Origin: Symsagittifera roscoffensis
Taxonomy: Eukaryota > Xenacoelomorpha > Acoela > Convolutidae
Assembly (NCBI RefSeq): GCF_963678635.1
Contig: NC_087063.1
Location: 12,963,006-13,027,005 of the forward strand
Direction: 5' to 3'
Length of the DNA: 64,000 nt
Positions within the stretch are counted from its first letter, which is position 1; every line of letters starts with the position of its first letter. The notes under the pieces were generated by a model. It was not told where the DNA came from, made no database searches, and saw only the letters and a list, made by a program, of their open reading frames with translations. The position numbers and the translations under genes were made by a program. This document shows, one piece after another, positions 46,080 to 57,796 of this stretch.

Positions 46080-47570
46080 ATTTTTGCCTGATTTTTACAA
46101 ATATAGCTCATGTCTTACAGCGTATCCCGATGCTACAGAGTAGGGCAGGATATTTTAATACTATTCAGAGTGATATTCCGAACTGTTCAATTCATGAATT
46201 GGTTTGCTAATTCAAAAGATACAAGACAACTTTCATTGTATTCGGTTAAGTTGGAGACCTGGGATCCAAAGAAATACAAAAAAGTCAGACAATTGCAGAT
46301 GACCATCAAGTTCAGCCAACTAATTTGGCCGTCAAAACCACATTAAATACATAAAAAATGGTAAATAAATAGCTTGGTATCTATAAAATTGAAAAACTCT
46401 AATTCAGCCGAATGACAGCGTCAAAAAAAGTTTCAAAAAGATGCTTCACAATGCAAGAAAAAAATCTTGCGTTCAAACCGCACGTGCGCTGCAGTTTACA
46501 AGGCGAGCTCTTGTAAGATAGCCATAGCTTAGTTAAACTTAAATAATTAACTTTCGGGTTAGGCCTCGACCAAAGGAAAATTAGCCGCAACCAGTGGAAC
46601 CGAAGGAGCATTCTGTTACAATATCAAACGATGAGAGACAAATTGTATTGTAAACATTGCTAAGGAATTTGTGTTCCAAACTCTTGTATCATTGACAAAA
46701 CTGCCCAAAACTGTAACTTATTTTTATAAAGCTGTAGAACATAGTCAAAATCTAGTTTACTTGATTTGACTTAATGATTTTTATGGTAGGTCGCAACAGA
46801 CTCAATTTTTGTTAAGTTTACTTGATTTGACTTAATGATTTTTATGGTAGGTCGCAACAGATTCGGTTTTAGTTAACTTTCACCTGAAGTGACTTTTATT
46901 ACCTGCACATTTCTTGCCCCGCACAAATTTGTTCAATCATGAATTCGGCAGTTGTTATGTTCATTTGGCACTAAATCCTTCGAGATACGAATTGTTCAGA
47001 CAGTTTCGCAAATTAGCATCAAGTTCAGCCAAGAAATTTGGCCGTCAAAACCAAAAAAAAAAAACATTTATCAGAACGATAAAAAATATCCAGGAATGTA
47101 CAAAGTTCATAACATAATTCCAGCCGAATGACATTGTTTCTGCGATGTGTATCTCTGCTTTTCTGTTGATTTCAAATACAGAAGTAAAACTGCACTTGCA
47201 AAAACAAAAAAAAACGTGCAAAATGGAGCTTAGCAGTGCAAGGAAAAAAGTTAAAAAGCTCTGAAATCCAGCTAACTGTGCTATACAATCTTGCTGTCTT
47301 AAAGCACTAGCCCCCAATAAAGCGGATACAACCCATCCCAAAAAATGCTAATACTGGCATGCTATTCAGTCTCAAACTGTTGAGTGATAACTTTTTAAGC
47401 ATCAATTTGTTGAGAACTAGTTTATGCGTGGTATTGTGCAAGCGTTTGCTTGTGATTCAATTTAAAAATAATTGATTTTTTTCTAAATTCTACTTCTTTT
47501 AAAGTTTTACTGATTACCGGTCGGAGCATTCTGTTAACTGTACAGCAGACACGGCTGCTTCTGTTAAGAT
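46080..47570 (+). repeat. Two direct copies of another dispersed repeat
   Basis: 46180-46420 and 46920-47130 share TGTTCAAT(T)CATGAATT, AAGTTCAGCCAA with AATTTGGCCGTCAAAACCA, and CAGCCGAATGACA, about 720 bp apart. The second ends near 47517-47570 with GGTCGGAGCATTCTGT, a short stem (CTGTTAACTGTACAG) and CAGAC. This resembles the hairpin ends of the Helentron-like repeats. No coding capacity is supported. Confidence 0.55.
46754..46861 (+). repeat. Local tandem duplication of 47 bp
   Basis: AGTTTACTTGATTTGACTTA through GGTCGCAACAG occurs at 46754-46800 and again at 46815-46861, essentially identical. Confidence 0.9.
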
Positions 47571-48980
47571 TTATCTTTTAGTTTCATTTATGAATTTTGA
47601 AGTCAGTTGACAACGAAGGAAATTTTTTCTCCTGTTAACGTACTTTGCTGAGTTAGAAAAAGTTAACTCAATGAAATTACTCGAGCTTGTACACCAAAAG
47701 ATAATTCAGAAATAATCAAATTTAATTCTTGACAACTCAACTTATAGTTAAAATTCGGCAGCTTCATGTTTCCACATTCGAGACGATAATCGCAACATGA
47801 TTGTGCTCGAAGCATTCAGCAACTTTGAAATAGCCCTGGCTGTCAAGCTGTATGCACTCAAAACAATGATAATATTCTATCCTGAAACAATGAAATTTCA
47901 AACACAAAAAGACAGATACAGAAGGCATATAAAATGATAAAATGCTTATGGGTTGACAAAATGCTACCCATACAAATTTCATTTGTGGAAAAGAAACTGT
48001 ACACTTCCCTGTAATTAAACAATCAGGTAAAATGATTATGACTAACCTTTTGCCTATAATGGGTTTGAATGATACGCGCTTTTGCCATGATGGAAATTAC
48101 ATGATTACACAAAAAACTATTATTCTCGGAAATGTCAAATTTTTTATTTGTTGACATTTCTTTGGATTTTTTCGCTAACTATCCTGCCAAAACCGATATC
48201 ATAGGTTTAATCAAAACAACAGGTTGCTGAAAACGTTTATAATTGGCTATGGCTAGGTTGTTATAAGAATTATGGTCTTCAAAGAAGTCAATGTTTTGAA
48301 AGTTTGACAGTTTTCTTTTGGAAAATCGACTTTACGCGAAAATTACCGTGCTAGTTCTCAAGTTGTTTTCAATCGAGTAACTCGGTTTTGGGCCGCTTTT
48401 CTGCCTGAGTGGCTACACCTTACTTATCGCCGAAAAAAGTTATGAATTTTGGAAAGTTTTTTGACCGTTGCTTAGAACTTTAGACCGTTTTGTTTTTGAA
48501 TTTTCTTTATTTTCTTTAATTTCTCTAAGAATAACACAGTCAAATCTGAGATGAAAAGTTCAATTGAAAGAACCGGCTGCTATAAATTTTCCTGCAGAAG
48601 CGGCAACTCCATAAATTTGTGTATGAGAAATGTTATCTCCTTGGGAAAATTGATTACCTCAAAATTTTTTTACTCTTCTCGCTCATTTTACTAGAGAAAA
48701 AAACTACAGTTTTGCGCAAAGTTCAGCTGTTGCAATAAAATTTTTTGTGCCTCGTCAGTATAACAAATTCATTTAATATCAAACACGTATCTCCAGTTTT
48801 CTGGGCCTCTAATTGTTTTTGATTGAGACATACGAAAATTTGGTTCACCTAGTTTTTTCCAACATTGAAATTTTTTCCGATCTCTGCATTCTACGTTTGT
48901 GCTTTACCACAGGTCGTCCGAAGCTCCTCTTTGCCCCTGTGTATTCTTTTTATTCTCATGATTTTAAGCATGCATTTTTG
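47571..48980. other. Intergenic, nothing recognised
   Basis: AT-rich with no supported exon or repeat end. Short frames lack motifs. Confidence 0.5.
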
Positions 48981-49433
48981 TTCCGAGTTTCTTAACGAAA
49001 TTTACGGAATATTTGTGCTCGGGGTGGTTATTTTTTAAAATTATTGAATTTAATTGTTGTTTTGAGCTTCAATTTGAAAAGATTTTTCACCTGTGATCAT
49101 TTTTCGTAGGATTATGGGGGTTTAAAGAATGTCATTTTGGCCACTTTGGACAATTAGCGCGCCATATGTTTTGCGCTATTAACGCGTAAGCAGAGTTTTA
49201 ATCCGTCTTAGAAATCGTTCCAAATTGGTTGAACAAAGCTTATTTGCAATAATTTTGTTGTTACTAGAAGCTAGCGAAATTTATCTCTTTGAATCTTATA
49301 TGGGGTGTGAGGGGATGATTGTCACAAAAAATCTCAATTTATAGCATTTAAATTTTTAAATTTTTTTACTGCTGCATAGATCTTAACAGGCAGTCGGAAC
49401 ATTCAGTATTTCGCCTTGATACGAGCAGCCTTG
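48981..49433 (+). mobile_element. Helentron-like non-autonomous repeat, copy C
   Basis: Starts TTCCGAGTTTCTTAACGAAA with GTGCTCGGGGTGG. Ends CAGTCGGAACATTCAGTATT, TCGCCTTGATAC, GAGCAGCCTTG. The hairpin stem is mutated. Confidence 0.7.
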
Positions 49434-50290
49434 TTTTGATTGGCGTTTTTTCAGTAATGGAAATGGTAGGATAATCTTTGTTTTATAAATTCAATCATGG
49501 AACTTCACGATTAGCTTCTTTAGCCTTTGGAGGTCAACCTGGGCTCGGCCCAAGTGTTCAGCGAAAATTGTAAAGTTGTAGAGTTTGTAAAGTGGTTTAA
49601 AAAACTGAAATTTTTCTTTTGACAAGTTTTTGTTTTCATGATTAATTTTTTTGACGGGAATTTCTTTTATCACTTTAAAGCTATCAAAGAATACCCAAAA
49701 CTCTAAAAGGGAAAAAAATTGAGGCAAACAACTGGCTCTTAATGTGAAGTGACCCTGCTCCAAATGTAAAATTTTTACTTTACATAGCGGGTGGAGAGAA
49801 AAAGAAAAAAAAATCGATTAGAATACTCATTTTTCAAATCAGAAATTTTTCATCGATTTTAAAGAGCACTCAGAGCGTTCAGTGTTTCGTCCATTTTACA
49901 AGAAGTCTGTGTTTCATCCATATTTCAACCTGCAATGAAATGTTTATGGAATGTTAGTGTTCGGGTGGTTTTTTCTTGTTAGTGTTCGGTTGGCAAATTT
50001 TAGTTTTTTGCTAAAAAACTTTTAACAGATTTCTATACAATTTGAAAAATAATGATGCCCAGGGCTCAAAATAATTTAAAAAAACATTATTTGTGGTCGT
50101 TTTTAACAATCTTATGGGGTTTGGTGTTGAAACTAACTTGACTGAGATAATTCAAATAGCGCGCGAGGTATTGATCCTGTCCAAGCATGAGCGAAAAACG
50201 AATTGAGGCAAAAATTTTGCCAGACGCTGAATATATCATTTTGAATTTACACTGCGTATGTGGGTATGAATATAGAAAGCAAAGTGAAAA
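49434..50290. other. Intergenic, degenerate repeat end only
   Basis: At about 49865-49920, CAGAGCGTTCAGTGTTTCGTC resembles a decayed 3' end of the Helentron-like repeat. Otherwise nothing is seen. Confidence 0.4.
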
Positions 50291-50770
50291 CAGATTGCTC
50301 GTATCTGGGGCTGCTCCCTCGGGTCCGAGGATAAACTCATATTTTCGAGAAACTCAAAAATTGATGAAATTTCAAAAGAATTGCCTTGTTTCAGGTTTTT
50401 TATTTTTGGAATACAATCCCCTGGACAATATGCTATGTTATACAAATTGTGTCTAACAAGGTGTCAGTAGTTCCAACTAGCTTGCCTCAAATCAAACTAA
50501 AATATTTCTGAGCTGGTTTAAATCGCTGCCTACGTTTTAATATATTGAGAGTTAATTGTCCCAAATTACTCAAATTGGTAATTTTCAAACCACCATGCAA
50601 AAACTTTCGCCTGCAAAATATATTTTTTTTCAGTTTGAGCTGAGTGCATCAGTACTTTTTAGATAGTATTAAAAAACTCAATTCCAAAGTGGCTCGTTAA
50701 AAATTCGAAATTTTCCGACGAAAAAAACCAAACCGAGCACAAATTTCTCATTCTTTCTTCGAAAACCGGG
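50291..50770 (-). mobile_element. Helentron-like non-autonomous repeat, copy D (decayed)
   Basis: In minus orientation: CAGATTGCTCGTATC at the left, AATTGTCCCAAATT in the middle, ACCGAGCACAAATTTCTC and a mutated CTTTCTTCGAAA at the right, in the order of the other copies. Confidence 0.5.
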
Positions 50771-50843
50771 TTTAAAAAATCCCATTTTTTGCTGAAGTTT
50801 TCAACAATTTTTTTACATTTTTTGGACGACTTCTTGCTTTTTG

Positions 50844-51384
50844 TTCCGACTTCCGTAACGAAAGTAACGGATTATTTGTGCTCGTGGTGGGTTCTTCAGA
50901 CAAATTTCGACTTCTTAGCTAAGCATTTTTGACGAATTTTTTACATCCTTTAAAAGCTATTGTTGTGTTGAGCTTAAATTTGAAACAAAATTTTACCTGT
51001 GATCTTTTTTCGTGAAGTTATGGGGGTTTAAAAATTGGCGTTTTGGCCAATTTGGGAAAATTGCCGCGCGATATATTTCGCGCTCTTAACGCGTAAGCGG
51101 AGATTTAGATTGTCTTATAAATCGTTCCAAATTGGTTGAAAGAAGCTTATTTGCCATAGTTGATTAGTTGCAAGGATTAGCCATGATTGGTTACAAGGAG
51201 CGAAATCTATTCTTTTGTACTTTATATGGCGTGTGGGGGGATTTTTTTTCCTAAAAAATTTTAAATTTTAGAAAAAAATTTCATTTTAATTTATTACATT
51301 TATTTTTTTTATGTTATTACTGCTCCATAAACCTTAAAAGGCAGTCGGAACATTCGGGGCTTCGCCCTGATACGAGCATTCTTG
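50844..51384 (+). mobile_element. Helentron-like non-autonomous repeat, copy E
   Basis: Starts TTCCGACTTCCGTAACGAAA and has ATTTGTGCTCG, CGCGATATATTTCGCGC and CGTTCCAAATTGGTTGAAA inside. Ends CAGTCGGAACATTCGGGGC, TTCGCCCTGATAC, GAGCATTCTTG. One of the best-preserved copies. It ends 58 bp from the stop codon of the PAN gene on the opposite strand. Confidence 0.75.
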
Positions 51385-51441
51385 TTAGAGTTTGATTTGG
51401 AAGTGAAAAATTTTGATTTTATGTATTGCAGTAATTTAATT

Positions 51442-51703
51442 TTACTCAGAGCTGTGCGACTGCATATAAGAAGTTGGAACGCCTCCAATGTAGTTTTCTA
51501 GCTCAGAATCTGGGGTAACTTTAAGTCCCACCCAAAAATTTTCGGTTCCTTTGTCGCTCATCGCTCCCATGACAGAATGCACTTCCTGCTGCGAGTTGAA
51601 CTGGCTGAAGAAATTTTCCTTGAATTGATCTACAGCATCAGTGAAGGTCATTTCATCTTCACTGATTCTTACCTGAAATTCAGTGACGCTAGTGCGCACA
51701 CGT
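51442..51703 (-). CDS. PAN-like gene exon 3 (C-terminal tail)
   Basis: 262 bp from acceptor TTTTGCTTCAG to TAA at 51442. Acidic and Ser/Thr-rich, with the end SYMQSHSSE. Confidence 0.65.
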
Positions 51704-54700
51704 CTGAAGCAAAATACAGTTCAGTTTAAGTATTTTTTTTTTCATTTTGTGGAATTTACTGAGGGCTTTTGTCTCAATATATTTTCTCAATCGAAGTAGT
51801 ACCCGCATCCAGTTTCAAGCGTTAATAATCGATTAAAATATAATTTTAGTACCAGTCTTACAAAAATTGACAAAAAATTGATTTAAATAAGTTAATAATC
51901 GATTATAATCTCTCTTTTTGAAATCAAATACAAAACAGCTCGTATCAAGGCGAAGCCCTGAATGTTTCGACTGCTTTTTAAGGTTTTATGAAGCAGTAAT
52001 AACATAAAAAAATTAGATGTAATAAAATAAAATGAAATTTCATAGAAAATAAATTTGAAATTTCCATGTAAGAAATCAATTATGGCAAATAAACTTCTTT
52101 CAACCAGTTTGGAACAATTATAAGACGCATTAACTCTCCGCTTAATATGTTGCGCGTTAATTGTCCCAAATTGACCAAAATGGCGATCTTTAAACCCCTA
52201 TAATTTTACGAAGAATGATCACAGGTGAAACATTTTTTCAAATTTGAGCTCAGGACAACAATATTTTTTGAGTGATATAAAAAACTCCGTCGAAAATGGC
52301 TAGTTAAAAAGTTGAAATTTGTCTGAAGAAAAAAAAACCCACACCGAGCACAAATTTCCCTTACTTTCGTATCGAAAGTCGGAACAGTAATCAATTATAA
52401 AACATTATAATCGATTATTTTTATCCGAATTTCTTAATTATTTTTTTTGCAGAAAAATCCATTATAATCGATTATAATTGTTTATAATCCCTTTTGTTTG
52501 CCCATTTTGTCTTAAACCTTCCATCTGAATTGTTTACATTTTTTTGTTTTCGTAGACGCTGGTTTATGTGACAATTGGGAAAAATTGTTCTAACAGTTTT
52601 CAAATCAATTCAAATTTATATAACATTTTTTTTTCATTTCTTCTCGATTTTGTTTTTTTTTCTTGATGCACTTTTTTTTTGACGTTTTTTTGATCACCAA
52701 AATATCAGCCCACTGCTTTAGTTTCATGATTTATATAAAAGAGTTATATTCGACCTACCGCGAGATTCTTTCAACAAATATGAAGGGATCTCTATGAAAC
52801 TTAGTTTCGTGGTAAAACTTTGTGTTCAGGTGAACCAACGAGTGACATGACATCTCACTTTTAGAGATTTGTGACTGAAAAAAAGGATTATAATCTTTTA
52901 AAATAGATTATAATTAATTATAGGAGATTATAAGTGATTAGAAGTGATTTTCGGAAAAATTATAATCAATCATAATTGATTATAATTTTTTATAATGTAA
53001 TGTCACGAAAAATGTTATCATTATAATGGATTAAAAATCGTTCAAACATCTAAATTTGGCGCGTATAATTAATTATAATTTTGATGAAAGTACAATCATA
53101 ATTGCAATATAATTGATTCTTTTCTTTTTTTACTGAGTGCGGGTAGTACTTCTTCTGCTTTTTGGAAAATCATTGAATTTGAAAAGCAATGAGTTTGAGT
53201 TCCGATTCAATAAAAATTTTCGCAAAAAACTCTGGGTTAAAACTCATATAATTTCTGAAGCTGCATTTACAGAAAAAAAATGGTTTTCTGACAAAAAATT
53301 TGTCTTTTGTTCTTTCGATGGCTCACTTTTCAAAGTTATCTGTAATAAATACTTTTTAGATGCCATTTTGGCATGTTCTTATTGAAAGATGTATATGAAG
53401 CCATGCTTGCGTTAAAAATTGCGCACAAAATAGGGCTTTAGGGCCGCTTAAATTGCCGACAAATAACTAAACATGTCTTGATTACTTGATAAATAACTGA
53501 ACACTACATTTTATAGCGAACCTGGTTTTTTCCGTTGAGTTATCGTGGTAGCTGCAGGACTCTGTTTCCACCAGTTCTTCGATAAACTTGAACTTGTCGA
53601 TGTTTAGTTCACAGTAGTTCGGGCGGCAGAAATTGTAGGGCTGACACTTGTCAGGGTAGGAGAAGCAGTGGAAAGCGCAATGACCTGAAGTCGCTGCATT
53701 GTAAACTGCAAAGTTGTGACCTTTTAGCTTGGCGTTTTCAACGGTGTTGGAAAAAAGTTGATTCCGTGAAGAGCTGAATATCAAAAATCATTTAATGTAG
53801 TCATTTGATCACATTGTCCTGGGGTTATGTTGAAAAAATAAATCAAACCTTGACTCTCCTCAAATCTTTTTTAAGCAAAAAAAAACGTTTCAATCAGTCG
53901 CAGCGAACATCAGATGTACATCTCCCATGTCCCATGAAATAGTTTTGAAATAGTTTTGGTAGGTATAGTCGGTAAACAAAACTGCTCGTATCAGGGCAAA
54001 ACCCTGAAAACTATGAGTGTTTTTCAATGTCTCTGAGGTTAGAAAAATAATGACAAACCATGAAAAGTACAAAAAACTTTTCGAATCCGAAAAAAAACCC
54101 TTAATGTTTTGACTATCCTGTTAAAATTTCTGTTGTAGTTCATCGCAAAAATCTTAAAACTTTGATCTTAAAACTTTGCAGAGCTTCGCTGCAGTTACAA
54201 TGCATCACAAACATAGCATGGCAAGCTAGCAGTTAAAAATGAGCCAGAAACCAAACTGCATCTACAAAAAGTCTGGATCAAATTAAACATCCTATCCCCC
54301 CTACCCCCTATGATCTTCCTATGATCTTCCACCCCATCATTTAATTCGCATTAACTTTGCTAAGCGCTGCATGTAAAATAATCGATTCTGATTGGCTGAA
54401 AATTTTGGATCTACTTAACAATCGTCATCCCTTTGGTATCTACTTAAGAAAATAAAATTAGTAAATAGCACTAGAGCTTTTCATTTAAAATTCAAATTTT
54501 GCTGCAATCTGATTGGTCTAAAATGCGTTATTTTCATCTACTTAACAATTGCCCCCTTTTTAAAAAAGGGGGGCAATTGTTAAGTAGATCCACAATTTCT
54601 AACGTAGAACCAAATCAACACGCTCCCGACACTCAGCAAATTTTAGAAGAATAATGTCGAGAAAGACAAATGTCGGCCTTAATTTAGCAAAACAAGAAAA

Positions 54701-57420
54701 GCTATGATGCGGCAACTAAGCCGACAATACTTGATTAGACAAAACTTTTCGAACCGAATAAATATTTATATCAAAACAAAATTTAAAAAATTAACTACCC
54801 GAAAACATAATTATACAACCAAGAATTTTAAAACCAATTTCAAAAAGAACAGCTGTACTTAAGCAAACACGCTCAAAATACATCTGTTTCACTCTCCAAA
54901 TAAAGGTGTTCAGGAAACGAATGAATAATCTACTACTTGATTGCAATACAATTGCTCTCCCAAGTTGAAAAAGAATGAAATTTCACCCTGCACATGTAAG
55001 GTACAAAATGATAAATAAATTCAAAATTTGATCAATCAGCCTCAATTCACATAAGAATGATTTCAAAACCGTGTTATCTCGCTGCTTATACTACAATTTA
55101 AGAAAAAAATAGATACAAGCGAAATAACAATTCCGAGTTTGACATAAATAGCTGCTACTTGTCACAATTATAGCTTCATTTCTAGCTGAAATAATAAAGT
55201 TAACGGCAAATTCCAAACTTCCGCATCCGGATTTAAGCGTTATAACCAGGGGCAGATCTAGGATTTTCTCGAGGGGGAAGGGGGCGGATTTTCAAAAAAT
55301 TTTCGAAAATTTTGACGACCTTTTTTTTAGGTCGACCAAATTGAATTTCCGAGCTCTCCTAAAGCAGTAAAAAGACGCTGTTTTGGCGAATTTTTTTGCG
55401 CCGCAGGCAAATTTTTGAAAAAAGGTCAAAAAAGCCGTTTTTGGGCACTTTTTGGAAAGTTTGGACAAAAAAATCGCGTTTTTTGGCGCACGCTCCCATC
55501 AAAGTTAGTATATATTGGCGCCAAAGGCGCCTTTAGAAAAATTTTATGGTCGGTCGGCCAAAAATGGATTTCTTAAGAAGTACCAAAGGGGGGCCCTTTG
55601 GGTTGGCAGGGGGTCGAATCCATGAGGTTGGGGCGTCCGCCCCCCCCTAAATCCGCCCCTGATTATAACGATTCATAATATATTGATTGAATTGATCGAA
55701 CTGTGTCAAAAAATTAATTACTAACATTGGGTCCCTCGGCTATATACCCCCCCCCCCTAAGTGGATAAATTGGGCAATTCCAATTTCGAGTTGAAATTGA
55801 AAGCGCGATAGAGTGAAACAAACAAGTATACACCAGTCGCGTGCAATTAGCAGTTGCTCGATTAGAATTCATGAGGAATTAAGAATTATTATGAATTAAG
55901 GATTACTTAAAGATTACTATGAAATCTAATCGAGCAGCTTGTAATTGCACGCGAGTGTTGTTTAATTGTTTGTTTCACTCGCTTTCGCGCTTTCAATTTG
56001 AACTCAAAATTTGAATTGCCAAATATATCCGTTTAGGGAGGTATAACTAAAAAGACCCCTAAAATTCCGTATAAGCTTTACAAAATGAACAGATTGCAAA
56101 TTTAAATTATTGTAACGACTTTCGTATCAAAAGTAACGGAATATTTCTGCTCGGGTTGGTTTTTTTTAGACAAAATTCGACGTTTTATTTAAGCGTTTTT
56201 GACAGAAATTTTTTACATCAACCGAAAGGTATTGTTGTCCTGAGCTCAAATTTGAAAAGGTATTTTACGTGTGACCATTTTTCATAAAACTATGAGGGCT
56301 CAAAGATTGCAATTTTGGCCAACTTGCCAACTTCGGACAATTACCGCGCGATATATTTCCGCTATTCACGAGTAAGCGGAGAATTAACCAGTCTTAGAAA
56401 TCGTTCCAAATTGGTTGAAACAGGCTTTTGGTCATAAGTGCTACATTACTAGGAGCAAAATCTGTCACTTTGTTTTTTACATGGCGTGTAGGGGATGAAT
56501 TAAAAAAGAACTCAAAATTCATGTAATTTTCTTTTTTCGTTTTTTTTTCGAAATATTCATCTTTTTTAAAAACGATTTTTATACTGCTTCATAGACCTTA
56601 AAATACAGTCGAATCATTCAGGGCTTTGCCCTGATACGAGCAATCTTGTTTGAGTTTTAAGCTAATTTAAGTTGAACTACGGCTATCCTGGATTATATTT
56701 GCTTGGGCTATCCAAGTAACTGGTTTTCTAGCTAGCCACTCAAAACGTCAATGTACAATTTTTTACCCTCGAGCTCATCGAAATGGGAAAAATCAACCAA
56801 TTGGCATGCCTTTAAAAACATGACCATTTAAAAAGTAGGGTCTTATGCACTAAACGGCCTAAAATCAGTATTTCGTCATCTTTCTTGAACTGATTCGCAA
56901 TTTATACACTTAAGTTCAAATAACATGGTCTTGCATTTCAATTAGTATTTCAAGCAGATAAAATTGTCGGTCGATATGACCAAAATTATAAAATTTTAAT
57001 CTGCTGAAGCCATTTTTTGAATTTTTCTTGTCTGAGAAAAACTTACCCTGAGGCTTGAAAATAATTTCATTGTTAGACAAAGTTTAACATTTTGGTATTT
57101 TCGGCTAATAATTTTATCTGCTGGAAGTTTTGGTTGAATTGCCTGAACATGCTGGTTGAATTTGACTGGCTAATTTTAGCCAATCTGGTTTGACTGCATA
57201 CATTTAAGCTCAAGATATAAAATTATTGATTTTGGGTCGTTTTGTGCATAAGACCCAAAAAGTATACAAACGGCGAGAACATCATCTTAAAAATTGAATT
57301 AATAAGCACTTACATCTTGTAACCTCCTCCATTTATCTTCATTAACACGACTAGAAACATAAAGAGAGAACGCCAGAAACCGTAAAGATTGTAAAGCATA
57401 GCTCGTAATCTTAAAAACAT
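51442..57420 (-). CDS. Secreted PAN/apple-domain-like protein, three exons
   Basis: Exons on the minus strand are 57420-57314, 53773-53522 and 51703-51442, about 206 residues in all. Splice phases agree at both joints (2 to 2). Residues 1-35 are a signal peptide with a hydrophobic SLFMFLVVLM core. Exon 2 carries a cysteine-rich module (GHCAFHCFSY, DKCQPYNFCRPNYCEL, ESCSYHD) like PAN/apple domains, which bind proteins or sugars in secreted and extracellular proteins. Exon 3 encodes an acidic tail with FWVGLKVTPDSELENY and no cysteines, of unknown type. Donor 1 (GTAAGT) and both acceptors (TATTCAG, GCTTCAG) are good. Donor 2 (CAG then GTTCGC) is poor. Both introns (3540 and 1818 bp) are filled with transposable elements. 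A second in-frame ATG at residue 8 could be the true start. Confidence 0.7.
51931..52384 (-). mobile_element. Helentron-like non-autonomous repeat, copy F (intron 2)
   Basis: Minus orientation, well preserved: CAGCTCGTATCAAGGCGAAG and CCCTGAATGTTTCGACTG at the left, CACCGAGCACAAATTTCCC and TTTCGTATCGAAAGTCGGAA at the right. Lies wholly within intron 2 of the PAN-like gene. Confidence 0.75.
52390..53105. repeat. Low-complexity ATTATAATCGATT-type repeats
   Basis: Scattered short palindromic units such as AATCGATTATAATCGATT and ATAATTGATTATAA cluster at 52390-52500 and 52880-53110, with more at 51825-51920. All are in intron 2 of the PAN-like gene. Not a regular tandem array. Confidence 0.7.
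53522..53773 (-). CDS. PAN-like gene exon 2 (Cys-rich module)
   Basis: 252 bp between TTTGATATTCAG and a GTTCGC donor. Carries all seven cysteines of the predicted mature protein. Confidence 0.7.
53976..54115 (-). mobile_element. Helentron-like repeat, fragment G (intron 1)
   Basis: CAAAACTGCTCGTATCAGG, GCAAAACCCTGAAAAC at the left end of a minus copy. The rest is not recognisable apart from a CCTTAATGTTTTGACTATC piece. Confidence 0.5.
54407..54591. mobile_element. Short MITE with 16-bp inverted termini and inner perfect palindrome
   Basis: Left GGATCTACTTAACAAT, right ATTGTTAAGTAGATCC. Inside, a near-perfect hairpin at 54535-54590 pairs ATCTACTTAACAATTGCCCC with its complement around a T/A-rich loop. 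The termini resemble those of the MITE at 19229 (GGATC, AATTG, C run), so the two may be related. No clear target duplication. Confidence 0.65.
54600..55238. other. Intron 1 sequence, nothing recognised
   Basis: AT-rich, with no exon, repeat end or RNA gene seen. Confidence 0.45.
55247..55661 (+). mobile_element. hAT-type MITE, complete copy with 8-bp target duplication
   Basis: Ends are CAGGGGCAGATCTAGGATT and AAATCCGCCCCTG. The flanks are GTTATAAC (55239-55246) and ATTATAAC (55662-55669), an 8-bp duplication with one change, as expected for hAT transposase. 415 bp and no coding capacity. Lies in intron 1 of the PAN-like gene. Confidence 0.85.
55745..56043. mobile_element. Palindromic (foldback) MITE with TA-type flanks
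   Basis: The arms are long imperfect inverted repeats of about 110 bp. TATACCCCCC, CTAAGTGGATAAAT, GGGCAATTC, GAAAGCGCGA, GAGTGAAACAAACAA and CGTGCAATTA recur in reverse complement to 56045. The outer TATACC on both sides fits insertion at TA, as in Tc1/mariner-derived MITEs. The loop holds three short AATTAAG/GATTAC-like pieces. Confidence 0.75.
56113..56648 (+). mobile_element. Helentron-like non-autonomous repeat, copy H (intron 1)
   Basis: Starts AACGACTTTCGTATCAAAAG with TTTCTGCTCGG. Ends CAGTCGAATCATTCAGGGC, TTTGCCCTGATAC, GAGCAATCTTG. Inside the first intron of the PAN-like gene, opposite strand. Confidence 0.7.
57314..57420 (-). CDS. PAN-like gene exon 1 (signal peptide)
   Basis: 107 bp, ATG at 57420, ends AAGAT then GTAAGTGC. 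Encodes MFLRLRAMLYNLYGFW and a hydrophobic core, then INGGGYK. Confidence 0.65.
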
Positions 57421-57796
57421 TAGTGCTTTTTTTCGCCAAATTTATCCCTCTAAATTGATCCCGAAGAGTCTTTGCAGATATTCAAGGACTGATTGCAAAT
57501 TGGTTTGGTTCAATTTGGTTTGTTTTGATTTGAATGGGTTGATTTGTTTGCTTTGGAAGATTGGCTATCGTCCGCTCAAGTATTTCTTTCAGGTGGTTTT
57601 AAAGCTGTTTGATAATTAGATGATTATGTATTAATTGGCTTTAAATGAATAAAAATTTTAACTTAACATTTTGAAAGCATGATACATTTTTAACGGCATG
57701 ATTTGAATTTTGTTTTCTCTTGGTAGCGTTTCTGCTAGATGCCATAAATGTCCCAAACGCCCAAACGCTGTTTATAAACTTTAGAAGGCAATTTCA
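57421..57796. other. Upstream flank of the PAN-like gene
   Basis: Presumed promoter region of the minus-strand gene. AT-rich with a GGTTTGGTT-type simple stretch near 57500. I see no clear TATA element or other regulatory site. Confidence 0.4.

Noticed and set aside
46110-47117. Open frames 46110-46346 and 46914-47117 as related small genes
   Set aside because: They share short pieces because both lie in copies of one dispersed repeat; frames are not conserved between copies.
51340-51384. Hammerhead ribozyme at the CTGATACGAGC end of the Helentron-like repeats
   Set aside because: CTGAT is present, but the conserved CTGATGA and GAAA core elements and three-helix layout are not.
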